The notes beneath the pieces were generated by a model that saw nothing but the letters and a program-made list of their open reading frames with translations, ran no database searches and was not told the DNA's origin. The position numbers and the translations under genes were made by a program. Positions 39,961 to 64,000 of a stretch of DNA of 64,000 nucleotides are shown piece by piece. The stretch covers positions 7,616,989 to 7,680,988 of the forward strand of contig CAIIXF020000006.1 of NCBI GenBank assembly GCA_903813345.2, given 5' to 3'. The stretch is from Owenia fusiformis (lineage: Eukaryota > Annelida > Polychaeta > Sabellida > Oweniidae). How positions within the stretch are numbered: the stretch's first letter is position 1; each line of letters begins with the position of its first letter.

Positions 39961-41114
39961 GTTTTCGATCCCTTGTTGGTCCCTGTTTAATCCACATAAG
40001 TCTACATTTTTTACATTCAATGCCTTATACCTAGAGCTTACTAGGGCAGCATTTTGGATCACTTATCTACCCTAGCCCCTAATGGTTTAACTATTAATTC
40101 TTGGAGTGTAATGATATAACGATGTTTTTATTATAACATGGTTTCTATGACATTTAAATAAAAAGTAAATTCATAATTAACCTATACCTGTATTACATAA
40201 TAATTTAATTACTCTATTGTTAAATTCTATGATGCCACGATGATAAAATGTTGTCAATTGTTTGTATACTTTGTAATGGTGTTCGGGTTTTATAAACTAA
40301 ATATAATATTCAATTTAATCATTGTTTTACCCGTAAAATACCTGTATTACATGTACATGATAATTTATTTGTTATATTGTTCTTTGTTATATTGTTGCAG
40401 TTTATGTTTTCACAATTAAAAGAACATTTATAAGTTGCTTAAAATAAGATTTACATAATAAATTGAAATACTGCAAAACTCAATCATTTTGTTATTTAAA
40501 TATTAGAACAATTTCTTTCAGTAATTACTGTTGATAAGAATCATGAAAATACAAAAAATATTTAATATACACCTTATTGGGTTGCGATATAAACCGAAAC
40601 AAATGTATCGCAACCATTTTACAAGTCACCACGCATAAACCTATTCTCGGCGATACTCAAATGGCGTAGCGTCATATACGCATAAAACGCCATGGCGTAC
40701 TCTCAAAATTTAGAGGAAAGCTATTTTTATATCGAATTGCCCAACCAACGCTTTAGAAATACGGGATATTCTGAAAAAAATGGCCAATAATTTACATATG
40801 ATTAATCCTATGTTGAATGTCACCCGACTTTTTCAAGTTGCAATCATTATGACTGAGTCAAAGAAAGCATTCCAGTGGTTCAAATAGACTTCTGTAATTA
40901 TTTCCTTGATGTCAATATATTACACATAATTTCAGTCTATACATTATAATTTTAAAACGATCTCCCCCCCCCCTCTCTATTTCAATTGATCCATTTCTTC
41001 CAGGATTTCTATATATTATTATGAGCTTTATTTTGTATCCCACTTTTGGGCTGTTGAATAACTTATACAGAAAAAATAAAATGAAATGGCTTAACCAATT
41101 ACAGTATCTATCTA
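39961..41114. other. Intergenic, no features seen
   Basis: AT-rich sequence with a C-run near 40965. I see no gene, RNA or element terminus here. Confidence 0.45.
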
Positions 41115-42048
41115 CAGGGTGTCCAAAAAAAACAGGACCGTAAGAAAGTTGAATAACTCGGTCAATTTTGCATATTTTGCCTTGAAATTTCAGAATTATT
41201 TAGTTCATTCAATGGGAATTTTGTTGTGAAAGTTTGATAATAGTCTACCAATTGAGTCAAAAACTACAGCTCCTTACAAAACATGCCCCAAATGTGCAAA
41301 TCTCATCTCTATGCACAATTCAATCCGGCGAATAAAGCTGTTGATGATCCTCCTACACACATGTCTTTCTGAATGGACAAGTTTGTTCCAAGAACAGTTG
41401 CTACTGGGGCTTACATCCTCCTGATGAAGTGTTACAGCATCCATTGCATTCTGAACAATGCACTCCCTGGGTGGCAACGATGAAACATGGAATCATAAGT
41501 CCCCTTTGGTTCGAATGTGACTGGGGACTTGCTATCACCATGTACAAGGACCAGTAAGTTCTCACCAAGTTTTGGAGGTCACTAAGCACCAGAAGGGACA
41601 TCTAAGGAGATAATTAAGCAGTGGTTTCAACAAGCCAATACCACCCTAACACTGCAAATGATATGCTGAAATGGTTTAGGCAATGCTTTGGTGGTCAGCT
41701 CATCAGTTGCAGAATGCAAACCATATGGGCAGCTCATTCGCCCCCAAATTTTTATCTTTGAGGATTTCTCAAAGCCAATGTGTATACTGACAGGCCCTTA
41801 ACAATCTTAAGAGGGCAATAACTACCCCAATATTTACCATCCACATTAATGTGTATAGGTAAGGGTCATTAACAACTTTGTTCGCAGGATTCGTTTGTGC
41901 ATAGAGAGGAGAAGTGCCCACTTTGAGCATGTTTTGTAAAGGACTGTAGTTTTTGACACAATGAACAGATTATCATTCAAACTTTCAGAACAAAATTCAC
42001 ATTGAATGAACTAAATAATTCTTAAATTTCAAGACAAAATATGCAAAA
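41115..42048. mobile_element. Fold-back IS630/Tc1-mariner relic
   Basis: The left terminus CAGGGTGTCCAAAAAAAAC is preceded by TA. The left arm (41115-41345) and right arm (41880-42048) are inverted copies ending in the same transposase C-terminus: minus 'SFIRRIELCIEMRFAHLGHV', plus 'NFVRRIRLCIERRSAHFEHV'. The interior keeps a plus-strand trace of the family motif before the last catalytic Asp (reads 'GFLKANVYTD' near 41760-41790). The right terminal bases are lost. It is non-functional. Confidence 0.75.
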
Positions 42049-43008
42049 GTATATTACTATCTATAGGGTTCCTGCAAGATTTTATTGGGTGTATTAATTG
42101 AAATTTGAAATGATTTTTTGAATTGCTAATATGCCCCCTTTGAAAAACTGATTTCATGTGGTCAAGAGGCAAGGGCCCCGTGAGGCATCAAGGCCCGTTC
42201 TATCAGAACCCTTCTTTTTTGACTTGAAGGTTTTACCAAAGTCTTACAGAAGTGGGGCAAGGGCCACTTTTTGAGGAAAGTGCCGCCAATTGAATCTGGC
42301 GCCTAAATGAAACAAAATGAACAGCGAGTTGGGTGGGTGCCATGATGATCCCATGCTCAGAATAATATCAGGCGATATATACTTTAAAACAATAAAATAA
42401 ACTTGGTGGTCCGTCTTGCCCCATGGCCCTTGCCCGCTGTCCCCTACGTGATTTTATCTCTCTCGATAAAGTTGATATAAATAGGAACATTAATTTATGT
42501 TCCATGATATTCACATTTTCAAAATGTTGACAGTGTTTTTATATTATCCATGTTACTTGACCGAACATCTTTTAGTTTACATTTAAATAAGAAATGGATT
42601 TAGCATATATTAATTCCCGGTAATTTGTAGTTGTGCAAGACTTTGAAAGTACTGCACGAAACAGTGTAAACCCGGAAGTAATTTGTCCAGATTTTCAACA
42701 GCATAAACTATACATCTGATCACATAAGTTATGGAGATAATTATATAATTTATGATATCAGACTGTTTATATGGTCTAGCTGGGAGTAAAACATTGCATA
42801 ATTTGAGAAATAAGCACACGAGTGATCAAATTACGACATAAACCCAATATTAGAGCCAACAATTGGTCTTTGGTTTACCTAGCAACTGCCTTGGCAACAA
42901 ACACAAACACCTGCTTTACTTCGATAAGCATTTACTTTTGAAAAACTGAATTGAGCAGACGGATTTCTGACCACCACGACAACATTTTGCAGATCATTAA
43001 ACAACATT
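42049..43008. other. Upstream region of CIMAP3
   Basis: Intergenic sequence that should hold the CIMAP3 promoter and 5' UTR. 'tttacctagcaactgccttggcaacaaacac' at about 42874-42905 contains GTTGCCAAGG-type words on the minus strand and GCAAC repeats reminiscent of an RFX X-box (GTTGCC-N-GGCAAC), the usual control site of ciliary genes. The match is imperfect. Confidence 0.35.
42876..42900. promoter_or_regulatory. X-box-like site upstream of CIMAP3
   Basis: 'CCTAGCAACTGCCTTGGCAA' has two half-site-like words (AGCAAC and TTGGCAAC) about 110 bases before the ATG of a ciliary gene. RFX factors bind X-boxes of the form GTNRCC-N-RGYAAC near ciliary promoters. The arrangement is not canonical, so this is a weak call. 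Confidence 0.25.
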
Positions 43009-44268
43009 ATGGAAGGTAAGATAGCAAACAGTATATTCAAACGATCACTATCGGTTACAGTCTAACCACGGACCTGAAGTCCGTGGTCTAGGCATGGACG
43101 TATATCAACGATGATATACGTCCATGGTCTAGGCTAACCTAAGCCTACCTGCACTGAAGTGCTGATTGATAATGTACGGACCTCTGCTACCTCTTCTTGG
43201 TGTCTAGGCTCAATGAATATACTCATTTATTCTTTGACATGTGATGAAAATTCTCATGCCTGTTGTTTTATATTTTCATTTTGATTTGTTTCTTTACAGT
43301 TGACAACAAAACAAATGTTGCCTTTGGCACCACATTGGACCGTGAGATGTACCCCATCCAGATGCCTCCAAATAGGTTTGGAAATGAGCTTATTCCACTT
43401 AAAGGTGCACCACACAGAGGTCCAGGGTGTTACGAAAACGAAGAGGTGTGTATCATCAAATGAATCTATTCTAGCCTAAATGAAGAATTATCAAATTAAT
43501 CAAGGGTTAAGCTAAATACATGTAAATGAATGCAAATGGGTAAATGTTTCATTAATTTTTCAGGTGAGCAATTTCAAATGGGAAATTGACCATTTTGTGA
43601 CCACAAACAAAGGCTACACACTGGGTGCTAGAACAGGACCAAGGTTTAGAAAGGAGTTCCAAGAGATTACCCCCTCGCCTGATACTTACCAAACAAAATG
43701 TACCAAGCCTTTGGTGTTTGATCCTGCTTATAAACCATTTAATGCTGCTGATAAGAGATTCCCAGTCTTCAAGAGGGATTTAGAGCAGGTGTTACCAGGG
43801 TAAGTCAATGTTCCATATTACTTTCCAGTGTTATAAACAAATTGAAATACAAACTTAATTTATATACATATATGTATCTGACTGACATGGTTTGATGAAT
43901 ATCATATCAAAACATGTTGACATCCTAAAAGAATATGAGTAATTTTCTCCAAGTTCAAAATGTCTGTTTTGAAGACAATCCTTAATTGGTTCAAGATAAC
44001 AGAAAAACTCAATACAAGATTATTTAAGTTAAAAATTTGCATATCATTATGTTTGCATTCAATATTTTCCAGGGCTGGAACTTATGAACATGACACAGAA
44101 CGCAACAGGAAAGTCACCTGGCACCAGTCTTTTGGAGGAGCCCCTATCAATCTACCATCAGTGGAAACCAAAAGCACGATAAACAAAAACACTGAAAAAC
44201 TCATTAGCACTAAGGAGTCTAAGAAGTACTCTAGGAAACTGGCTTACTTGAAATTGTACTACGATTGA
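43009..44268 (+). CDS. CIMAP3: Ciliary microtubule-associated protein 3 (Pitchfork)
   Basis: Four exons: 43009-43015 (ATGGAAG, 7 bases), 43300-43445, 43564-43799 and 44073-44268. The phases fit and give 194 residues, close to the ~191 of vertebrate Pitchfork (PIFO, now CIMAP3). Diagnostic stretches: 'VAFGTTLDREMYPIQMPPN', 'NELIPLKGAPHRGPGCYENE', 'KGYTLGARTGPRF', 'FKRDLEQVLPGAGTYEHD' and the C-terminal 'SRKLAYLKLYYD'. The HRGPGCY and PGAGTY motifs are the Pro-Gly repeats of this family of ciliary/basal-body microtubule proteins, linked in mouse to cilium disassembly. The start is fixed by family length and the seven-base first exon. A likely poly(A) signal lies at about 44690. Confidence 0.95.
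43066..43126. repeat. Two perfect adjacent hairpins in CIMAP3 intron 1
   Basis: CCACGGAC-ctgaa-GTCCGTGG (43066-43086) is followed by CATGGACGTATATC-aacgat-GATATACGTCCATG (43093-43126, 14-bp perfect stem). Both are flanked by 'tctaacc' / 'ggctaacc' words. They may be the remains of a small fold-back element. Confidence 0.85.
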
Positions 44269-47200
44269 ACAACTGATCTGACAATATCAAATGGATCAAT
44301 CTTTGGCAATAGAAATATAAAATCCTAAAAGGCATCACACACTTAAAATTCTCAGTAACCTCATCGTTTTCATATTCATCCAAGAATCTCTAGAACACTA
44401 CTGAACAACACAAGACAATATATGTAAATTATCACACTGCAGATGTCTCATTACTTTTATCTATTCCTGTTGCCATGGATATCCTAATTTGATTGGTGCT
44501 ACCAGGAGTGCAATAACTCTAAATCTATGTACTATGCATAGAAACTGCTCAAAAATCTCAGACAAATTGTCAGAATGTGTATGTTGAATATGGACAATGT
44601 TTGATCAAGTGTATGAATTTCTTGAATTGAGTCAAGTTGTTTCACACACCAAAAATAAGTAGTTTAGTACTTAAAATATAAAGGCTAGAAAATAAAAAAT
44701 GTTAAGTTTTCTTTAAAAAAATAAAAAACATTTATATAATATAACATGATTATTTTGTGTATTTAAGTTTTTTTATTCATTTATGTATGTACAATTACAA
44801 TCCATTTGTAGATTTTAATTTTCATACTTATACATATTTTTGTCATAGCTTTAGTGACACACATTTATTCAACAGTACCATACCTAAAACAATACAAGTC
44901 ATAATACATGTAATAGGAGCAATGATATTTCACAAAACAGATCATTGTAAAACTTGTAAATTCTATTGATATTAACTTGTTACTCATGTTAACTTGGATT
45001 TATTCTTTGCCACAATGTAATACATACTTGGTACAAAGTTGGCGCTATATATTTTATTTTCTTGTTGCCTATTTGCTATTATCCAAATTGCAGAATTGAT
45101 ACTCAATATTCAGACTTGAGACAAGATTTTCATTTCGGGCAATGTCTCACAGTCTCACATAAATCTACTAGATTAGTATATCTTCAATCATTATTTCACT
45201 AGAAAATAGCAACTTTTCACATCAGCCCTAGGCACAGGATTTTATCTGTGTTTTCATTTACTAATATAAATCTACTATCTAGTATATCTTCAATCATTAT
45301 TTCACAAGAAAATCAGATGCCTTTCATACCGTTTTGTTCATCATTATATTAACTGAACATTAAAGTCGAGACATATCAAATTGAAATACAGGCCAAGATG
45401 ATCATAACATTCTTTGATAAGATTTGAATTAATCATTTGACAGTCATGTTTTAATTAAATAAACTACGCTACAACATATCCAAATCAGGTTTAATTAAGA
45501 GATGTAACCTTAAGAAAATTTCAAGAATAGAAGAAGCCTCACAATACAGTATTTATTAAGATATTTATGTAAACACTAATCTGATTTAAGTGTAAATCAT
45601 GCATTTCCTCCACACATTGTGATGTTTCCTTCAGGTCACAAATAGTCAAATATTATTCAGATGAATTTGTTGAACCTCACTTCATGGAGATTTTACGCCT
45701 AAACATTTCATTATATCTCTTAGACATTTCAAATATGGTGTCATATGTGATAATGGTCATGTACCAGGCACATGTAAAAATAAAACATGTATCAGTTGTA
45801 CAGAAGCAATTTACTTACAACTTACATAGCTTCTTTTCAGTTTCATATAAGTCAGTTGCTATCCAAGACATTCTGATCAATGCTAGCTCATGTTTCTAGG
45901 ATTCAAGACTTTGTCTGATACTTTACTAAACACTGAGAAATTAGTTGTTAAAAATAACAGTACTGTGCATTATTCAATTTAACAAAACAAGTTGGTTTTA
46001 CACTTTCCAACATACAAATAATGCAGTCAGCAGGGTTTCACTTAAGCGCCAGCATGAAAACAGTTATTTTTTATCTTTCAATAGGCCTAATTGATTATTG
46101 CAACATGTATATATTGAAAATATCATGACAAATGATCATCAACACATTTTTATCCAGGAGGGACATGCATTCATCCTAACGTCACAACCTGAAGTACATA
46201 CAGTGTGTGTATACTTTTTGACTCTTATATTTTCTTTAACTTTCTCATAGAGTTTGGATGCAGTTTAAAGGTGTATTTTTGTATGACCGCGGAGAAAGTG
46301 AATTTGATACAGTTTCGTAAAATTTAAGCTGTTTTAACAGCGAGTATCACACAGTCTAACCACAATCTAGCTAATTTTTAGGATAAAAATCTTTCTTGCG
46401 GTCAAAAATCATGTACAAAAATGCAGCCTAAATAAGCGCATACTAATATTATCTTCACTGGAGATTGTGTTTGAATGTTAACTGTAGTATGGCAAACAAA
46501 ATACAATAATAGCTGCTTTTCATTGTTATTTCTCTGTACATTCACCAGATAAGTTGTTTTGTTATCTTTATTTTATGCCTTATCAACATAATTGTGAGTT
46601 TGGAGTCTTGCATAATATTATGTCATATTAGTCAGATTACTCCTTAAAATCAGCACTTTTTTATACAAAATCAAAGCTTTGAGGTAGTCAGAGGGGGACA
46701 AATCTTGGCCTGGTGTATAAAAGGTCACAATTACTTAGATTACTCCCTTCTCTGCCCACCTTAAAATCAGCACACTGTTTTTCAAACTAAGATTTTAGGT
46801 ATGAAACGTCACAATTAGTCGGCCAAATTACTTCTTTTCTGCCAGCCTTAACATACCGTTTTATGCTACATCAATAATCATTACATTTTTCGTTTCACAT
46901 CAATCTTTGAGCATATTCAACTATATGAAAAATTCCACATGTGATGTAATAATGTTTGGTTTAATGATAGCAGTTCACCTTGAGCATCTTTTCATATATC
47001 CCAAAATCCATGTCTCTAAATGAGACATTGTTTTATGCATGAATGGTAACCTATGTTTTGTTGAAGTTAGACTGTCACATTCATTCTGAATACACGTCAA
47101 ATCCTTTGAGGGTTATTGTCACATCTTCTCAAATCCACAATTTTATACATGTAATTGTAAGGTAATGCTGGAATATATTTAAAATCCTCACATCCATATT

Positions 47201-47317
47201 TGAGCATTTCATTTCATCTTGTCAAATCCATAATTTTCAATGCTGTCATTATGACGAATATACAGTAAAACAACTCCCAAGTGAATTGTCAATTAATACA
47301 ATTTATGTACAGATGTA
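44269..47317. other. Intergenic between CIMAP3 and ZC3H11A, no genes seen
   Basis: About 3 kb of AT-rich sequence between the convergent genes CIMAP3 (plus) and ZC3H11A (minus). AATAAA-type signals at about 44690 suit the CIMAP3 3' end. The rest probably includes the ZC3H11A 3' UTR near 47317. No repeats with clear ends were recognised. Confidence 0.5.
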
Positions 47318-62094
<14,777 letters not shown>

Positions 62095-63518
62095 GTTGAT
62101 GTTCAGATGTATGGCAGTTGTGTCTTCAGACTAATCCTTTCTTGAATATTGTACTTGATGATGTACAGATTTGATCCCTCTACTTGGATACTATGTGATC
62201 TTTTATTTGATTTTGTAGTTAGGTTCAGGTCGTCGATGTTTATCATCAATCTGATCAGTTGTTGCAAGGTCTTCCTTCTGGATTTCAGTAGATTTTGTTT
62301 ATGGATTGTAAGGCTTCCTTTGTCAATAATATGTTCAGTCAATCATGATTGAATGTCGATCTCTCTGCCTCTGGTCTGAAAATAGTTTGTTGGCGGGCCT
62401 TGTAAACCAATGGGAACTTGGAATAAATGGGATTTGGGTGGTTGAAGCCTACGTGTGATAGACAGGGAATTCTGAAAATGAAAAATGTGATGTAATACAG
62501 TCAACTTGATAAGGATACTATACACTACATAGTCATACAGTAATTATTGAAGAAATAAAAATAGGGCAGAACATCTTGCGTTGCATAATGCTGCAAAAAG
62601 GATTCTGTTGACCTTTTTTCCAGCTTTACAGGTGTGTTACCATTTTAATTACTATATCACAAGAAAATATTTTTATATTTGTTTATTGTATTGGCACTTA
62701 CTTGTACTACAATACATTCTAAAAAAATCCTCTTTTACATCATTTAACATTTTTCTCCATAACTATTAGAAACTTTTTGCACCTACTTTTTTTTACTTAT
62801 CCCAGTGACATCACAAGCTTGGACAATGGTAGGGACAGAGTATGATTTTCCTGGTGGGATGTACAGCTTTAAAATATAATACTGAGCATCAAATTGGTCA
62901 AAGCTGTATCACTGGAATAATACAGTTTTGTGGTCTGGATCTGAAATATAAAAAATGAAATTACTTTCTTTAAAGCTTATCAATGATGCTTCTTAAATCA
63001 TAAATGCTTGATTGATTAAACTAAAATTAATATTCAAAATCACATGAACCTTCATCTACATGTAACTTAGCAAATGCTGACATTTTACTCAAAACATGAA
63101 CTTACATAGTTTTTTTTTATTGTTCATTCACACCAGTGACATCCCAGCAAGAAACCATATTGAGGATGAGGGCCAATGGGGCAAATCTTTACAATGGGAT
63201 ATTTAATAGTTTTGAGAAAGGGGCCTTCAAACACTTCAAAATTGCATCTTTCATATGCAATTGTGGAATGTGAACTTGGTGTTTGGGAATCTGGAAACAC
63301 AAATATGAAAACAATTTAATCGTTTTAATTCAAGCAAGCAAGAGTCGAAATAAAATACATGACACAATTGGTTTGAGTATATCAATGATAGTATAATGAA
63401 GATCCAAGTTAAATGATAATTAGTTTATCACTATACTCTCTGAATACATTGCATTACATTGATTGTGATTGTAAATAGTGATGATTGAGATGAGATATTC
63501 TCAAAAAATTATAAATAC
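62095..63518 (-). other. Upstream of ZC3H11A with three related exon-like blocks
   Basis: Three minus-strand blocks each start after an AG in a pyrimidine-rich context: about 62473-62345 (open to TGA, 'NSLSITRRLQPPKSHLF'), 62940-62808 and 63292-63130. Their first bases are alike (AATTCCC / ATCCAGACCAC / ATTCCCAAACACC) and two of them end in 'gatgtcactgg'. They may be tandem copies of a 5' UTR exon or 3' terminal exons of a gene further upstream. I could not assign them to a family. Confidence 0.3.
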
Positions 63519-63607
63519 CTTGCTTCTGAACACAAGTCCACTACAGCAAAGCATCGGGAGAAGTCATCTGCCAAAGGGAGGTCTGCTACTCTATATGCAT
63601 TTTGTTT
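63519..63607 (-). CDS. Coding-like exon of an unidentified minus-strand gene
   Basis: Between acceptor 'aattatcag' (63616-63608) and donor gtattt (63518 down), 89 bases are open as 'KQNAYRVADLPLADDFSRCF' then 'AVVDLCSEAR'. The composition is protein-like and both splice sites are good. It would leave two codon bases, so the next exon must begin with one base. The adjacent blocks then give only short ends ('RFPNTKFTFHNC' then stop). The rest of the gene would lie beyond the right edge. Not recognised. Confidence 0.4.
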
Positions 63608-64000
63608 CTGATAATTTTGAATTTGCTTCAATTCTGTATCATTATGACCAAAAATGCCAAAATTAACCTAGAGTTATCATGGTAGGTCTCACAAATTTTG
63701 CCAACCATGACATGACAATTGGACACCTCAAGTCACCATTCAATTCACTCATTACTTGCAGCAAAGCAACATGACTCGTTAAACATGCTGACCAAGCACA
63801 ATAATAATGAGTGCATATTCATTGTAAATTGAGTGTCCAATCTATTTCTAGATCCCTACCCAAGGAGTATCAATACAACCAGTTATCAAGGACATATCTA
63901 TCTGACCGAACATTACAAGTAGCAATTATCAAGTATGTTTTCTTTTAGCCTTTGTGTTATGAACAAAAGTCAAGCTCAAAAAAAACTCAAATAAACCCCC
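63608..64000. other. Right edge, no features seen
   Basis: AT-rich sequence to the end of the window; no exon or repeat could be supported. Confidence 0.4.

Overview
The window comes from an intron-rich animal genome. It carries spliced genes of animal families (a C2H2 zinc-finger gene, a cytosolic sulfotransferase, the ciliary protein CIMAP3/Pitchfork, the CCCH protein ZC3H11A and a four-pass MS4A/CD20-like membrane protein) in an AT-rich background full of non-LTR retrotransposon relics, Tc1/mariner, hAT-like and Mutator-like elements. It also holds composite elements with (CCGT)n microsatellites and 110-170 bp core repeats. That last architecture is well known in bivalves (the 'pearl' type) and other invertebrates as Helitron/HINE-like, so a marine invertebrate, perhaps a mollusc or ally, is my guess; the species cannot be fixed from sequence alone. 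Splice junctions below were read by eye from GT/AG signals and checked by codon phase. Layout: 1-20.6 kb is a plus-strand zinc-finger gene whose 5' end lies outside the window. Exon A (1527-2809) has an unrecognised N-terminal region, exon B (3954-4178) and its duplicate B' (12941-13168) are acidic linkers, and exon C (18345-20605) encodes 26 C2H2 fingers. Its introns hold three large composite repeats, a Mutator-like element, a 28-bp satellite and a fold-back mariner. 20.8-26.8 kb is a nest of elements (composite A2 > composite B1 > LINE) inserted into the 3' flank of the zinc-finger gene. 27.4-34.7 kb is a minus-strand, seven-exon sulfotransferase (339 aa) with a 2.25-kb Mutator-like element, a 1.3-kb CAC...GTG element and a minisatellite grown out of its first splice donor. 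35.5-40 kb is a broken duplicate of the zinc-finger gene's 3' end, split by a 3.55-kb terminal-inverted-repeat element (itself carrying a broken gene and an inner hAT-like element) and by a small MITE. 41.1-42.0 kb is a second fold-back mariner. 43.0-44.3 kb is CIMAP3/PIFO (four exons, 194 aa). 47.3-62.1 kb is ZC3H11A on the minus strand: 19 coding exons whose lengths sum to exactly 905 codons. The MS4A-like gene (54667-57105, plus strand, three coding exons, 433 aa) is nested in its eighth intron. 60.5-61.2 kb is a third rearranged mariner, and 62.3-63.6 kb holds exon-like minus-strand blocks of unknown identity. The genes do not form one pathway: CIMAP3 acts in cilia, ZC3H11A in nuclear mRNA export, the sulfotransferase in PAPS-dependent conjugation and the MS4A-like protein in membranes. 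I found no CRISPR array, prokaryotic operon or defence system. What is unusual is how mobile DNA meets genes: a captured zinc-finger fragment, a splice-donor-derived minisatellite, a small spliced reading frame inside a transposon, three inverted-duplicated mariners, and an in-frame exon duplication with a shifted donor.
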